Shown here one piece after another: positions 1 to 10,357 of a stretch of 64,000 bases of DNA (position 1 is its first letter; each line of letters opens with the position of its first letter). The notes under the pieces are model-generated. The model was not told the DNA's origin, searched no databases, and was given only the letters and a program-made list of their open reading frames with translations. The stretch is from Paraburkholderia podalyriae. Its GTDB lineage: Bacteria; Pseudomonadota; Gammaproteobacteria; Burkholderiales; Burkholderiaceae. The stretch is taken from assembly GCF_014397785.1 (NCBI RefSeq), contig NZ_VZQQ01000001.1:124001-188000 (forward strand). The letters are read 5' to 3'. A program made the translations under genes and the position numbers.

Positions 1-50
1 GGACAGTAGGGACCAAAGCCGACAAAGACATCAGCCGGGGGACGACAGCC

Positions 51-734
51 ATGCAGCCGATCGACAAGCCTGACGAAGCCTTAGCCGCAGCCTCCCCCGC
101 GGCGCCCGCGGCCACGCGCCCAGCGCGTCCGAAGCCGGGCGAGCGTCGCGTGCACATCCTGCAGACGCTCGCCAGCATGCTCGAGGCGCCGAAGAGCGAA
201 AAGGTCACCACGGCCGCGCTCGCCGCCCGGCTCGGTGTGTCCGAAGCCGCGCTGTACCGCCACTTCGCTAGCAAGGCGCAGATGTTCGAAGGGCTGATCG
301 AGTTCATCGAGCAGACGCTGTTCGGGCTCATCAACCAGATCACCGGTCAGCAAAGCAACGGCGTGTTGCAGGCGCGCGCGATCTCGCTGATGCTGCTCAA
401 CTTTCCGGCGAAAAATCCCGGCATGACGCGCGTGCTGACCTGCGAGGCGCTGGTCGGCGAGCACGAGCGGCTGACCGAGCGCGTGAACCAGATGCTCGAG
501 CGCGTCGAAGCATCGCTGAAGCAGTGCTTGCGGCTTGCACAGGTCGAAGCGCTTCAACATGCTGATGACGACACCAACGGCAATGCCGCGCTGCCCGCCG
601 GCTACGATCCCGCGATTCGCGCGAGCCTGCTAGTCAGCTACGTGATCGGCCGCTGGCATCGCTATGTGCGCAGCGGTTTCGCGCGGCCGCCCGCCGAACA
701 CGCGGACGAGCAACTGCTGCTGATTCTTCAGTAG
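51..734 (+). CDS. slmA: Nucleoid occlusion factor SlmA (TetR family)
   Basis: SlmA binds chromosomal sites and blocks FtsZ ring assembly over the nucleoid. The 227-residue protein has an Ala/Pro-rich N-terminus and then a TetR helix-turn-helix at about residues 45-75, including the stretch VSEAALYRHFASKAQMFEGL, which is typical of SlmA. A helical C-terminal domain follows. The ATG is preceded by a purine-rich GGGGGA about 9 bases upstream. The protein is longer than E. coli SlmA because of the N-terminal extension and a polar insert near residue 180. The gene stands alone before a 318-base gap. Assignment is from the recognised sequence pattern; a generic TetR regulator is the only alternative. 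Confidence 0.88.
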   Translation: MQPIDKPDEALAAASPAAPAATRPARPKPGERRVHILQTLASMLEAPKSEKVTTAALAARLGVSEAALYRHFASKAQMFEGLIEFIEQTLFGLINQITGQQSNGVLQARAISLMLLNFPAKNPGMTRVLTCEALVGEHERLTERVNQMLERVEASLKQCLRLAQVEALQHADDDTNGNAALPAGYDPAIRASLLVSYVIGRWHRYVRSGFARPPAEHADEQLLLILQ

Positions 735-1052
735 TCCGCGAGGAGTCGAGCCCTTCGCGCGGCACCTCCCGCGCCGCTGCCGCGCGGAATTTTCCGCTAT
801 ACTTTGCGCCTGACGCCGCCGCGGTCTTCCGATACACAACGGACCGCGCCAAGGCATCCCGAACACGTTGCACCCGGTTTCACCCCCTTTCACGCGCCGA
901 TTTGCTGACTCGATTGCGGGCGCGCGAACCCTTGGCCCCAGGCCCGCGGTTCACTATAAATGCGGCTAAAGAGGTCGTCAGCTGCGCACAGCCCTTCTCT
1001 TCGTGCATCGCCGACGCCGTTTAGCCGCCCTGTTGACTCAATGGCGGAATGA
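735..1052. other. Intergenic region slmA-metX
   Basis: No gene is seen in these 318 bases. The region holds a TATACT hexamer at 798-803 without a convincing -35 box, and a better promoter candidate at 932-960 for metX. No riboswitch fold was recognised. Confidence 0.5.
932..960 (+). promoter_or_regulatory. Candidate sigma-70 promoter for metXW
   Basis: TTGGCC (932-937) and TATAAA (955-960) are separated by 17 bases, about 90 bases upstream of the metX start. Called by eye only. Confidence 0.4.
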
Positions 1053-2198
1053 ATGGAATCCATCGGCATCGTCGCTCCCCAAAAAATGCATTTCACCGAG
1101 CCGCTGCCATTGCGCAACGGCAGTTCGCTCGCAGGCTACGACCTGATGGTCGAAACCTACGGCACGCTCAATGCCGCGCGCAGCAACGCGGTGCTCGTGT
1201 GCCACGCGCTGAACGCATCGCATCACGTGGCGGGCGTGTACGCCGACAATCCGAAGGACATCGGTTGGTGGGACAACATGGTCGGCCCGGGCAAGCCGCT
1301 CGATACCGACAAGTTTTTCGTGATCGGCGTGAATAACCTCGGCTCGTGCTTCGGCTCGACCGGGCCGATGAGCATCGACCCCGCGACCGGCAAGCCGTAT
1401 GGCGCGACCTTTCCGGTCGTCACCGTCGAAGACTGGGTCAACGCGCAGGCGCGCGTCGCCGACGCGTTCGGCATCACGCGCTTCGCCGCCGTGATGGGCG
1501 GCAGTCTCGGCGGCATGCAGGCGCTCGCTTGGAGCATGATGTATCCGCAGCGGATCGCCCATTGCATCGTGGTCGCATCGACGCCGAAACTGTCCGCGCA
1601 GAACATCGCGTTCAACGAGGTCGCACGCTCGGCGATCCTGTCGGACCCCGACTTCCACGGCGGCAACTACTACGCGCACGGCGTGAAACCGAAGCGCGGC
1701 CTGCGCGTCGCGCGGATGATCGGCCACATCACGTATTTGTCGGACGATGACATGGCCGAGAAATTCGGCCGCTCGCTGCGTCGCGCGGAAGGCGCGCTCG
1801 ATGACTACAACTTCAGCTTCGACGTCGAGTTCGAAGTGGAATCGTATCTGCGCTATCAGGGCGACAAGTTCGCCGACTACTTCGACGCGAACACCTACCT
1901 GCTGATCACGCGCGCGCTCGACTACTTCGATCCGGCCAAGGCTTTCGACGGCGATCTGACCGCCGCGCTCGCGCACACCACCGCGAAGTATCTGATTGCG
2001 AGCTTCACGACTGACTGGCGTTTCGCGCCGGCACGCTCGCGCGAACTGGCGAAGGCGCTGCTCGACCACAAGCGCACGGTCACCTACGCGGAGATCGACG
2101 CGCCGCACGGCCACGACGCCTTCCTGCTCGACGACGCGCGCTATCACAACCTGCTGCGGGCCTACTACGAACGCATTGCAAACGAGGTCAACGCATGA
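1053..2198 (+). CDS. metX: Homoserine O-acyltransferase MetX
   Basis: Alpha/beta-hydrolase-fold enzyme that acylates L-homoserine, the committing step of methionine synthesis. The 381-residue protein carries the nucleophile elbow GGSLGG with Ser151, the upstream [12 protein letters not shown] motif, and the C-terminal Asp/His part of the triad within [11 protein letters not shown]. Length matches the MetX family. Its stop overlaps the metW start (ATGA), so the two genes are translationally coupled, as is usual in proteobacteria. The family contains both acetyl- and succinyl-transferases; the acyl donor cannot be decided by eye. Confidence 0.95.
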   Translation: MESIGIVAPQKMHFTEPLPLRNGSSLAGYDLMVETYGTLNAARSNAVLVCHALNASHHVAGVYADNPKDIGWWDNMVGPGKPLDTDKFFVIGVNNLGSCFGSTGPMSIDPATGKPYGATFPVVTVEDWVNAQARVADAFGITRFAAVMGGSLGGMQALAWSMMYPQRIAHCIVVASTPKLSAQNIAFNEVARSAILSDPDFHGGNYYAHGVKPKRGLRVARMIGHITYLSDDDMAEKFGRSLRRAEGALDDYNFSFDVEFEVESYLRYQGDKFADYFDANTYLLITRALDYFDPAKAFDGDLTAALAHTTAKYLIASFTTDWRFAPARSRELAKALLDHKRTVTYAEIDAPHGHDAFLLDDARYHNLLRAYYERIANEVNA

Positions 2199-2803
2199 AC
2201 CAGCGAGCACTTGATTACCTGGCATTGCGCCCGGACTTCCGCGCGATCGCCCGCTGGGTCGAACCGCGCGCGACGGTGCTCGATCTCGGCTGCGGCGACG
2301 GCTCGCTGCTGTCGCTGCTGAACGAGGAATTGGACGTGCAGGGCTACGGCATCGAGATCAACGACGCCGGCGTGCTCGCCGCGACGCAGAAGGGCGTCAA
2401 CGTGATCCAGCAAAATCTCGAAGACGGCCTGCGCCTGTTCGAAGACGGCAGCTTCGATTTCGCGGTGCTGTCACAAACGCTGCAGACCATTCATCAGACC
2501 GCGGCGATCCTGCGCGAGACGGTGCGCGTCGGCAAGCAATGCATCGTGTCGTTTCCGAATTTCGGCTACTGGGCGCATCGGCTGTCGGTGTTGCAGGGGC
2601 GCATGCCGGTGTCGAAGTCGCTGCCTTATCAGTGGCACAACACCCCGAACGTTCGCGTGCTGACGATCAAGGACTTCGAAGCGCTCGCGCCCGAAGTCGG
2701 CATCGAGATTCTCGATCGCGTCGTGCTGCACGACGGACAAGTGGTGCGTTGGGGCGTGAACTGGCGTGGTAGTCTTGCGGTCTATCGCGTCAAGAAAAGC
2801 TAA
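2195..2803 (+). CDS. metW: Methionine biosynthesis protein MetW
   Basis: A 202-residue protein with a class I SAM-methyltransferase-like fold. The glycine-rich motif [11 protein letters not shown] lies near residues 30-40. MetW is almost always encoded directly after metX and is thought to act with it in methionine synthesis; its exact chemistry is not settled. The ATGA overlap with metX supports co-translation. The next gene, ampG, begins 15 bases downstream, so it may be read through from the same transcript. Confidence 0.92.
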   Translation: MNQRALDYLALRPDFRAIARWVEPRATVLDLGCGDGSLLSLLNEELDVQGYGIEINDAGVLAATQKGVNVIQQNLEDGLRLFEDGSFDFAVLSQTLQTIHQTAAILRETVRVGKQCIVSFPNFGYWAHRLSVLQGRMPVSKSLPYQWHNTPNVRVLTIKDFEALAPEVGIEILDRVVLHDGQVVRWGVNWRGSLAVYRVKKS

Positions 2804-2817
2804 CCTCACTTATCCAC

Positions 2818-4212
2818 ATGTCGAACCCGCCGCACGAGGCGCCCGCACTTACCGCTCACGAAGAACATCCCGGCTGGCGCGCGTTTTTGAATACGCGCAT
2901 GCTGATTTGCGTCTTTCTCGGCTTCACGTCGGGATTGCCGCTGTTTACGCTCGTCTACCTCGTGCAGGCGTGGCTGCGCTCGGAAGGCGTCAATCTGAAG
3001 GAAATCGGCCTCTTCGCGCTGATCCAGTTTCCGTACACCTGGAAATTCGTCTGGGCACCGCTGATGGACCGGTATGTGCCGCGTCTGCCCGGCTGGCGGC
3101 CCGGCAGACGGCGCGGCTGGATGCTGGTCACGCAATTGCTCGTGGCAGGCGCGATGGCGACGCTAGGTTTCGTGTCGCCGCGCGAATCGATCTGGACCGT
3201 CGCCGCGCTGACCGCTTTGGTCGCACTCTTCGGCGCGAGCTCCGACATCGTGATCGACGCTTACCGGCGCGAATTGCTCAGCGACACGCAGCAGGGCCTC
3301 GGCAACGCCGTGCACGTCAACGCGTACAAGATCGCAGCGCTCGTGCCCGGTTCGCTCGCGCTGATTTTGTCCGATCATCTGCCGTGGAGCACCGTGTTCA
3401 TCGTGACCGCCGCGTTCATGCTGCCGGGCGTTCTGATGACGCTGGTCGTGCGCGAGCCCGAGGTGCACGGCGAGCCGCCGAAGAATCTGCGCGAGGCAAT
3501 CGTCGAGCCGTTCAGGGAATTCATCCAGCGCGACGGCTGGCGCGCTGCCCTTTTCGTGCTCGGCTTTATCTTCATGTATAAGCTCGGCGATACGATGGCG
3601 ACCACGCTGTCCACGTCGTTCTTCCTCGACATCGGCTTCTCGCGCACGCAGATCGGCGTGATCGCGAAGACCACGGCGTTCGGCGCGAGCCTCGCGGGCG
3701 GCATCATCGGCGGGATCTGGCTGATGAAGATCGGCATCGGCCGTGGCCTGTGGATTTTCGGTTTGCTGCAGATGGTGTCGACGCTCGGCTTCGCGTGGCT
3801 CGCGCATCTCGGCCCGGATTCGCCCGGACTTGCGGCGATTTACAACATCGCGGTCGCGCTCAGCGAGGGCACGTCGAGGCTGCTGTCGTTCGTCGGCATC
3901 GACTGGAGCGTACAGCTCGATCCCCGCTCGGTCGCGCTCGCGCTCGTGTACGGCTTCGAGACCTTCGCCACCGGGCTGACGATGGCCGCGTTCACCGCCT
4001 ACATCGCGAGCACCACCGATCCGCGCTACACCGCGACGCAGTTCGCGCTGTTCACGAGCCTCGCATCGGTACCGCGCACGCTCGCGTCGGCGGCGAGCGG
4101 CTATGTGGTCGCGCGCATGGGCTGGTTCGACTACTTCATCCTCTGTACCGCGCTCGCGGTGCCCGGCATGCTGCTGCTGTTGCGTATCGCGCCATGGAGG
4201 GAACGGTCGTGA
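2818..4212 (+). CDS. ampG: Muropeptide permease AmpG (MFS transporter)
   Basis: Inner-membrane importer of anhydro-muropeptides for cell-wall recycling; in many Gram-negatives its flux controls beta-lactamase induction. The 464-residue protein has about 12-14 hydrophobic segments and the AmpG-like start of the first segment, FLGFTSGLPLFTLVYLVQAW, plus the conserved ASSDIVIDAYRRE stretch. It begins 15 bases after metW and its stop overlaps the start of the downstream protease gene (GTGA), suggesting coupled expression. Confidence 0.9.
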   Translation: MSNPPHEAPALTAHEEHPGWRAFLNTRMLICVFLGFTSGLPLFTLVYLVQAWLRSEGVNLKEIGLFALIQFPYTWKFVWAPLMDRYVPRLPGWRPGRRRGWMLVTQLLVAGAMATLGFVSPRESIWTVAALTALVALFGASSDIVIDAYRRELLSDTQQGLGNAVHVNAYKIAALVPGSLALILSDHLPWSTVFIVTAAFMLPGVLMTLVVREPEVHGEPPKNLREAIVEPFREFIQRDGWRAALFVLGFIFMYKLGDTMATTLSTSFFLDIGFSRTQIGVIAKTTAFGASLAGGIIGGIWLMKIGIGRGLWIFGLLQMVSTLGFAWLAHLGPDSPGLAAIYNIAVALSEGTSRLLSFVGIDWSVQLDPRSVALALVYGFETFATGLTMAAFTAYIASTTDPRYTATQFALFTSLASVPRTLASAASGYVVARMGWFDYFILCTALAVPGMLLLLRIAPWRERS

Positions 4213-5516
4213 AGGCACAGTTTCCGACTCGCCCGCGCGGCCCCGCACTCAGCGCCGTCTGCATGTTCGGCTGCGCGAGCGTCGCGCTGGCGATGCCAGT
4301 GAGCGCCTATGCGGCCGGCGCGGCGGCGACTGGCGCCAGTCCGGTGAGCGGCGCGCAAGCTCCCGCGCCGGCTGCTGCCGCCGCGGCCACGAGCGGTGCG
4401 ACACCCAATCCCGCTCCGACGCCTGCGGCCAAATCCGCGACAAGCGGCCCCAGCGCGGAAAACACGACACCGACCTCGCCCGGCAACAACAACGCTGGCG
4501 GTGTAAATGCTGGCACGGGTAACAGCACCACCGGCGCTAACGCCGGTGCCCCAGGCACGCCCAGTAATAGCGGCAGCGCTCCGCCCGCCGCCACCTCGGG
4601 CTCCGCGCCTCAGTCCGCGCAACCGCCCGTTACCGCCAAAGCGCCCGCCGCGGCATCGGCCGCAGCGGCATCGGCCGCCGCAGCCGTACCGCCGCCGTAC
4701 TACGTGAGTCCGCAACTGCGCTACGGCGGCTACATGGTGTTCCGTAACCTGATCCCGTCGTCGATGCTTGAGGCGCAGGCCGCAGCGGAATTCAACCAGA
4801 TCGTCTACGGCGCCAGCCACGCGAACCGCCTGTACGGCGACACGGACGCGCGCGTGACGCGCGTGCGCTCGATCATCAACCGGATGATTCCGTATTCGCT
4901 GAAGTGGAACGAGCGAGCCAAGGGCTGGAAGTGGGAAGTCGCGGTGGTGCGCTCGAACGACATCCGCATGTACTGCCTGCCGGGCGGCAAGATCGTCGTC
5001 TATAGCGGGATACTCGATCGCGCGCGCCTGAACGACAACGAGGTCGGCATGCTGATCGGTCACGAAATCGCGCACGCGTTGCGCGAGCATGCGAGGATGC
5101 GACTCGGTCAGTTGCAGGCGAGCCAGCTCGATTCGTCCGGCACGATCCCGCAGCTGTTCGGCCTCGCCGATCTCGGCATGGCGCCGCTCGGCATCGGTTC
5201 GCGTCTGCTGGAAATGAAGTACGAGAGCACCGACGAAACCGAAGCCGACGTGATCGGTAGCGATATCGCGTCGCGCGCGGGCTTCGATCCGCGCGCGGCG
5301 GTCACGCTGTGGGACAAGCTCGCGCAGGTGACGCGCGGCAATCGCGAACAGGGCTTCATCTACGTGCACCCGTACACGCCGGCGCGCCGCGAAGACATCA
5401 TCAAGCGGCTGCCGGACATGCTGGCGCTCTACGCGAAGGCAATCGGCAGGAGCGTCGACGAGTTGCCCGATTTCGCGGGGATCGGCCGGCCGACCCGCAA
5501 GCCGGTGCGCGACTGA
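4209..5516 (+). CDS. Secreted M48-family metalloprotease with Ala/Pro-rich linker
   Basis: Predicted periplasmic zinc protease. The HEXXH motif is HEIAH at residues 285-289, with a downstream Glu-rich helix (TDETEAD) likely giving the third zinc ligand. I chose the GTG at 4209 because GGAGGG lies 7 bases upstream and it overlaps the ampG stop. An in-frame ATG at 4194 would add five residues. The N-terminus has a hydrophobic stretch ending VSAYA, consistent with a signal peptide. About 130 residues of Ala/Pro/Ser/Asn low-complexity sequence then precede the catalytic domain, an unusually long linker. The coupling to ampG hints at an envelope role; BepA/LoiP-like outer-membrane quality control is possible but unproven. 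Confidence 0.85.
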   Translation: MKAQFPTRPRGPALSAVCMFGCASVALAMPVSAYAAGAAATGASPVSGAQAPAPAAAAAATSGATPNPAPTPAAKSATSGPSAENTTPTSPGNNNAGGVNAGTGNSTTGANAGAPGTPSNSGSAPPAATSGSAPQSAQPPVTAKAPAAASAAAASAAAAVPPPYYVSPQLRYGGYMVFRNLIPSSMLEAQAAAEFNQIVYGASHANRLYGDTDARVTRVRSIINRMIPYSLKWNERAKGWKWEVAVVRSNDIRMYCLPGGKIVVYSGILDRARLNDNEVGMLIGHEIAHALREHARMRLGQLQASQLDSSGTIPQLFGLADLGMAPLGIGSRLLEMKYESTDETEADVIGSDIASRAGFDPRAAVTLWDKLAQVTRGNREQGFIYVHPYTPARREDIIKRLPDMLALYAKAIGRSVDELPDFAGIGRPTRKPVRD

Positions 5517-5575
5517 TACCCGCTTCTGCCGACTGCTGGCGGGCCACGGCGCGCCATGCGCCGCGCTCGGTAGGC

Positions 5576-6355
5576 TTACTTTTTGACCTTGTGGTCGTAG
5601 TCGACGGTCAGCGGCGCATGGTCGCTGAACTTGATATCGCGGAACACGTCGGTGCGCTTCGCCTTGCTCGCGATACCCGGCGTCGCGATCTGGTAATCGA
5701 TCCGCCACCCGACGTTCTTCGCATACGCCTGACCGCGATTGCTCCACCACGTGTACTGCTCTGGCCGCTGGTCGAGCGTGCGGAACACGTCGACGTAACC
5801 CACTTCGTCGAACAGTTGGTCGAGCCACGCGCGCTCTTCGGGCAGGCACCCCGAATTTTTCTGGTTGCTCTTCCAGTTCTTGATGTCGATTTCCTTGTGC
5901 ACGATGTTCACGTCGCCGCACACGATCACCTCGCGCTCCTTCGCCAGCTCGGCGAGATGCGGCATGAACTCGTCCATGAAACGGAACTTGGCCTGCTGGC
6001 GCTCGTCGCCGCTCGAGCCTGACGGCACGTACACCGAGATCACCGACAGCTCGCCGAAACGCAGCTCGACATAGCGCCCTTCCGGGTCGAACTCTTCGCT
6101 GCCGAAGCCGATCACCACTTCGTCCGGCTCGTGCCGCGTATAGACGCCCGCGCCGCTATAACCCTTTTTCACCGCATGCTGGAAATAGCCGGTGAAATCG
6201 TGCGGCGCCATAAACTCCGGTGTCATGTCGTCCTGCGAGCATTTGATTTCCTGCACGCACAGCACGTCGGCGGCTTGTTCGCCGAACCAGTCGAAAAAGC
6301 CCTTTTTCGCCGCCGAACGGATGCCGTTGAGGTTGGCGGTAATCACACGCAACAT
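5576..6355 (-). CDS. xthA: Exodeoxyribonuclease III
   Basis: DNA repair nuclease of the exonuclease III/AP endonuclease family; acts on abasic sites and 3' blocked ends. The 259-residue protein begins with the family signature ITANLNGIRSA, followed by VLCVQEIK (metal-binding Glu), the CGDVNI motif and the C-terminal SDHAPLTVDY with catalytic Asp-His. Length and motifs are complete. It ends convergent to the M48 protease gene with about 60 bases between, where no clear terminator was seen. Confidence 0.93.
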   Translation of the reverse strand: MLRVITANLNGIRSAAKKGFFDWFGEQAADVLCVQEIKCSQDDMTPEFMAPHDFTGYFQHAVKKGYSGAGVYTRHEPDEVVIGFGSEEFDPEGRYVELRFGELSVISVYVPSGSSGDERQQAKFRFMDEFMPHLAELAKEREVIVCGDVNIVHKEIDIKNWKSNQKNSGCLPEERAWLDQLFDEVGYVDVFRTLDQRPEQYTWWSNRGQAYAKNVGWRIDYQIATPGIASKAKRTDVFRDIKFSDHAPLTVDYDHKVKK

Positions 6356-6407
6356 GTCGTTCCTCTTTTGTTCGATTCGTTTGTGAAACCAGGGGGCGAG
6401 GCCGCGT

Positions 6408-7247
6408 TCATTCGACCTTGATGCCCTTCAGCGACTCCTTGGCGGGCGGATATTCGAGCTTCAACGCGTCCAGCGTGCGCAGCAGCAGTTCGGCGATCAT
6501 CACGTTGCGATGCGTCTTCGAGTCGGCCGGAATCACGTACCACGGCGCGTATTCGGTCGACGTCGCGGCGAGCGCGTCGCGATACGCGGACTGATACACG
6601 TTCCACTGCTTGCGCGCTTCGATATCCGACACGTCGAATTTCCAGTGCTTCAGCGGATCGTCGATGCGCGCCTGCAAACGCGTGCGCTGCTCGTCCTTCG
6701 AAATGTGCAGCATGCACTTGAGGATCGCCGTGCCGCTGCATGCAAGCATCTCCTCGAATTGGCGGATGTGGCGGCAACGCTGCAGGAACGCCTCCGCGTC
6801 GATCTCGCCCTGAACGGTCGGCACCAGCAGGTCTTCGTAGTGACTGCGGTTGAAGATCGCCAGCTCGCCGGCCGCGGGCGTCTGCGAATGCACGCGCCAC
6901 AGGAAGTCGTGCGCGAGTTCGACCGGCGTCGGCGCCTTGAACGGCACGATGCGCAAGCCGAGCGGATCGACTTCGTGAAACACCGCGCGGATCGTGCCGT
7001 CCTTGCCGCTCGTGTCCATGCCTTGCAGCACCAGCAGCATGCGGCGCTTGCGCTGCGCATGCAGCCGTTCCTGCAAATTGTCGAGCAGCAGGCCGATCTC
7101 CGACAGACGCGCGCGGTCCGCATCTTTCGAGCCGCTCGAAAACGGCTTCGCCTTGGGATCGAAATCGTCGAGCGAGAAGTGGCCGTTTTTCTTGCCGTCG
7201 TCGAAATACGGCACGAGGAAATCGTCGAGATCGGGTTGCTTTGCCAT
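6408..7247 (-). CDS. ppk2: Polyphosphate kinase 2 family phosphotransferase
   Basis: Uses polyphosphate to phosphorylate nucleotides. The 279-residue protein has the Walker A loop GMDTSGKDG (residues 76-84), the downstream FNRSHYEDLLVP segment, and the lid region with TRLQARIDDPLKHWKF, all typical of single-domain class I PPK2. The ATG at 7247 is chosen because GGAG lies 7 bases upstream; an upstream open frame adds 45 residues of unrelated composition. Nucleotide preference (ADP, GDP or AMP) cannot be read from sequence here. The gene lies between xthA and the gatB terminator. Confidence 0.88.
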   Translation of the reverse strand: MAKQPDLDDFLVPYFDDGKKNGHFSLDDFDPKAKPFSSGSKDADRARLSEIGLLLDNLQERLHAQRKRRMLLVLQGMDTSGKDGTIRAVFHEVDPLGLRIVPFKAPTPVELAHDFLWRVHSQTPAAGELAIFNRSHYEDLLVPTVQGEIDAEAFLQRCRHIRQFEEMLACSGTAILKCMLHISKDEQRTRLQARIDDPLKHWKFDVSDIEARKQWNVYQSAYRDALAATSTEYAPWYVIPADSKTHRNVMIAELLLRTLDALKLEYPPAKESLKGIKVE

Positions 7248-7299
7248 GCACATACTCCGTGATCTACGCTTACCTACGATTAACCGGTGAAGCGGGTTC

Positions 7300-7347
7300 G
7301 CAAAATAGAACGGGCCGTTGCCCTGCTTCAATCCGGCAACAGCCCGT
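7300..7347 (-). terminator. Probable terminator of the gatCAB operon
   Basis: A long interrupted stem (ACGGGC..GTTGCC at 7310-7322 pairing with GGCAAC..GCCCGT at 7335-7347) is followed on the minus strand by TTCTATTTT. It lies just beyond the gatB stop. Confidence 0.55.
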
Positions 7348-7388
7348 GGTGGCGCAGGCGTGATCACGCCCGCCCGCGGCACTTCAAC

Positions 7389-8864
7389 TCAGGACAACTT
7401 CTTCTTGAGCAATTCGTTGACCTGAGCAGGGTTGGCCTTGCCTTTGGTCGCTTTCATCGCCTGTCCGATCAGCGCGTTGAACGCCTTTTCCTTGCCGGCG
7501 CGATATTCGTCGACCGACTTCTGATTCGCGGCAAGCACTTCGTCGATGATTGCTTCGAGCGCACCAGTGTCCGAAATCTGCTTCAAACCATTCGCCTCGA
7601 TGATGCGATCGGCGGCGGCATCGTCGGTGGCTTTCTCTTCCCAGATGGCGAGGAAGATTTCTTTCGCGATCTTGTTCGAAATCGTGCCGTCGGCAATGCG
7701 TTGCAGCAGCAGCGCGAGCTGCGCGGCCGAGACCGGGCACGCGGCAATGTCGAGGCCTTCGCGATTGAGATGCGACGACACTTCACCCATCACCCAGTTC
7801 GCCGCAACCTTCACGTTGGCTGGGCCGACCTTCGCGACCACCGCCTCGAAGTAAGCGGCCGTCGCCTTGCTCGAGGTCAGCACGTTCGCGTCGTATGGCG
7901 TGAGGCCGTACTGCGACACGAAGCGCTGCTGGATCGCTTCCGGCAGCTCGGGCATCTCGCTCTTCACGCGCTCGACCCACGCGGCGTCGATCACGAGCGG
8001 CATCAGGTCGGGGTCGGGGAAATAGCGATAGTCGTGCGCGTCTTCCTTGCTGCGCATCGAACGCGTCTCGCGCTTGTCCGGATCGTACAGACGCGTTTCC
8101 TGCACCACCGTGCCGCCGTCTTCGATCAGCTCGATCTGGCGACGCACTTCGTACTGGATCGCTTCCTCGAGGAAGCGGAACGAGTTCAGGTTCTTGGTCT
8201 CGGTGCGCGTGCCGAATTCCTTCTGGCCGACCGGACGCACCGACACGTTCGCGTCGCAGCGAAACGAGCCTTCCTGCATGTTGCCGTCGCAGATGCCGAG
8301 CCACACGACCAGCGTGTGCAGCGACTTCGCGTAGGCAACGGCCTCGGCCGCGCTGCGCATCTCCGGCTCGGTGACGATTTCGAGCAGCGGCGTGCCGGCG
8401 CGATTCAGGTCGATGCCGGTCATGCCCGCGAAGTCTTCGTGCAGCGACTTGCCCGCGTCTTCCTCGAGGTGTGCGCGCGTCAGGTTGATGGTTTTCTCGT
8501 ACGCTTCTTTGCCCGCCTTTTCATTGGCCGGCACCTGGATCGTCACCTGACCGCCCTGCACGACGGGGATTTCGTACTGGCTGATCTGGTAGCCCTTCGG
8601 CAGATCGGGGTAGAAGTAATTCTTGCGCGCGAAGATGCTGCGCGACGCGACCGTTGCGCCGATCGCGAGGCCGAACTGAATGGCGCGCTCGACCGCGCCG
8701 CGGTTCATCACCGGCAGCGTGCCCGGCAAGGCCAGATCGACGGGGCTGGCCTGCGTGTTCGGCGCGGCGCCGAATTTCGTCGCGGTGCCCGAGAAGATCT
8801 TCGAATGCGTCGACAACTGCGTGTGGGTCTCCAGACCGATCACGACTTCCCATTGTTTGGTCAT
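7389..8864 (-). CDS. gatB: Asp-tRNA(Asn)/Glu-tRNA(Gln) amidotransferase subunit B
   Basis: GatB, with GatA and GatC, amidates Glu-tRNA(Gln) and/or Asp-tRNA(Asn) in the cytoplasm. It has the N-terminal [15 protein letters not shown] kinase-like core, the [20 protein letters not shown] motif and a C-terminal YqeY/tail domain ending in NELLKKKL. The ATG at 8864 is preferred because AGGAG lies 10 bases upstream; a GTG at 8873 that overlaps the gatA stop is too close to the same ribosome site. Last gene of the gatC-gatA-gatB operon. Confidence 0.95.
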   Translation of the reverse strand: MTKQWEVVIGLETHTQLSTHSKIFSGTATKFGAAPNTQASPVDLALPGTLPVMNRGAVERAIQFGLAIGATVASRSIFARKNYFYPDLPKGYQISQYEIPVVQGGQVTIQVPANEKAGKEAYEKTINLTRAHLEEDAGKSLHEDFAGMTGIDLNRAGTPLLEIVTEPEMRSAAEAVAYAKSLHTLVVWLGICDGNMQEGSFRCDANVSVRPVGQKEFGTRTETKNLNSFRFLEEAIQYEVRRQIELIEDGGTVVQETRLYDPDKRETRSMRSKEDAHDYRYFPDPDLMPLVIDAAWVERVKSEMPELPEAIQQRFVSQYGLTPYDANVLTSSKATAAYFEAVVAKVGPANVKVAANWVMGEVSSHLNREGLDIAACPVSAAQLALLLQRIADGTISNKIAKEIFLAIWEEKATDDAAADRIIEANGLKQISDTGALEAIIDEVLAANQKSVDEYRAGKEKAFNALIGQAMKATKGKANPAQVNELLKKKLS

Positions 8865-8869
8865 GGTGC

Positions 8870-10357
8870 TCACACTCCTGCCGGTGCCTGACGGTGCCAG
8901 TCGGTCGCGCGCTGGAACGCGTCGGCCACCTGCAGCATCCGGGCTTCATTGAAATAGTTGCCGATGATCTGCAGACCGACCGGACGCTGCGCATTCGCGC
9001 CCGCGCCGAAGCCGCACGGCACGCTCATGCCGGGCAGGCCGGCGAGGCTCACCGACAGCGTGTAGATGTCGGCCAGATACATCTGCACCGGATCGTCGCC
9101 CTTCGCGCCGATATCCCACGCCACCGACGGCGCGACCGGGCCCATGATCACATCGCACTGCTTGAACGCCTGCTGGAAGTCCTGCGCGATGATGCGGCGA
9201 ATCTTCTGCGCCTGCAGGTAGTACGCGTCGTAATAGCCATGCGACAGCACGTAGGTGCCGACCAGAATGCGGCGCTTCACTTCCGGGCCGAAGCCTTCGG
9301 CGCGCGACTTCTTGTACATGTCGAGCAGATCACGGTACCCGGCCGCGCGATGGCCAAACCGCACGCCGTCGAAACGCGACAGGTTCGACGATGCTTCCGC
9401 CGGCGCGATCACGTAGTAGACCGGGATCGATAGTTCGGTCTTCGGCAGCGACACCTCGACGAGCGTCGCGCCGAGCGCTTCGTACTGCTTCAACGCGGCG
9501 TCGATCGACGCGCGCACGTCGTCGGCGAGACCGGCGCCGAAGTACTCCTTCGGCAGGCCGATGCGCAGCCCGGCGAGCGGCTTGTCCGCACCGCCGTCTT
9601 GCCACGACTTGCCGAGGTAGCGCGTGTAGTCTTCGTGCTCGTGCGACAGGCTGGTCGAGTCGCGCTCGTCGAAGCCGGCCATCGCGTTCAGCAGCGTCGC
9701 GCAGTCAGCCGCGCTTTGCGCCATCGGGCCGCCCTGGTCGAGCGACGACGCGAACGCGATCATGCCGTAGCGCGACACCCGGCCGTACGTCGGCTTGATT
9801 CCGGTGATGCCCGAGAACGACGCCGGTTGGCGGATGGAGCCGCCAGTGTCGGTGCCGGTCGCGGCCGGCGCGAGACGCGCGGCTACGGCCGCAGCCGAGC
9901 CGCCCGACGAGCCCCCCGGCACGGCCTTTCGGTCCCACGGATTCTGCACGGCGCCGAAGTACGAATTCTCGTTGGACGAACCCATCGCGAATTCGTCCAT
10001 GTTGGTCTTGCCCATGCACACCATGCCTGCGGTCTGCAGACGTGCGACCACTGTCGCGTCGAACGGGCTTTCGTAGTTCGCGAGCATCTTCGAGCCGGCC
10101 GTGGAGCGCCAGCCCTTCGTGACGAACACGTCCTTGTGCGCAATCGGCAGGCCGACGAGCGGGCCGGCGTGGCCGGTGTGCAACAGCGCGTCGGCGGCTT
10201 TCGCCTGCGCGAGCGTCAGTTCGGGATCGACCTGGATGAACGCGTTCAGGCTATTGGCCGCGTCGATCCGCTTCAGGTACAGCTGCGCCAGTTCGACTGC
10301 GGAGCATTGCTTGGCCGCGAGCGCGGCGCGCAATTCGGTCAGACTTTTTTCATGCAT
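8870..10357 (-). CDS. gatA: Asp-tRNA(Asn)/Glu-tRNA(Gln) amidotransferase subunit A
   Basis: The glutaminase subunit that releases ammonia for transamidation. The 495-residue amidase-signature protein has the catalytic Lys in [11 protein letters not shown], the Gly/Ser-rich [14 protein letters not shown] segment and [17 protein letters not shown] with the nucleophilic Ser. Its stop lies 5 bases before the chosen gatB start, so the genes are tightly linked. A 154-base structured gap separates it from gatC. Confidence 0.96.
   Translation of the reverse strand: MHEKSLTELRAALAAKQCSAVELAQLYLKRIDAANSLNAFIQVDPELTLAQAKAADALLHTGHAGPLVGLPIAHKDVFVTKGWRSTAGSKMLANYESPFDATVVARLQTAGMVCMGKTNMDEFAMGSSNENSYFGAVQNPWDRKAVPGGSSGGSAAAVAARLAPAATGTDTGGSIRQPASFSGITGIKPTYGRVSRYGMIAFASSLDQGGPMAQSAADCATLLNAMAGFDERDSTSLSHEHEDYTRYLGKSWQDGGADKPLAGLRIGLPKEYFGAGLADDVRASIDAALKQYEALGATLVEVSLPKTELSIPVYYVIAPAEASSNLSRFDGVRFGHRAAGYRDLLDMYKKSRAEGFGPEVKRRILVGTYVLSHGYYDAYYLQAQKIRRIIAQDFQQAFKQCDVIMGPVAPSVAWDIGAKGDDPVQMYLADIYTLSVSLAGLPGMSVPCGFGAGANAQRPVGLQIIGNYFNEARMLQVADAFQRATDWHRQAPAGV

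Noticed and set aside
7287..8891. A 534-codon plus-strand frame opposite gatB
   Set aside because: Antisense shadow of a complete gatB gene.
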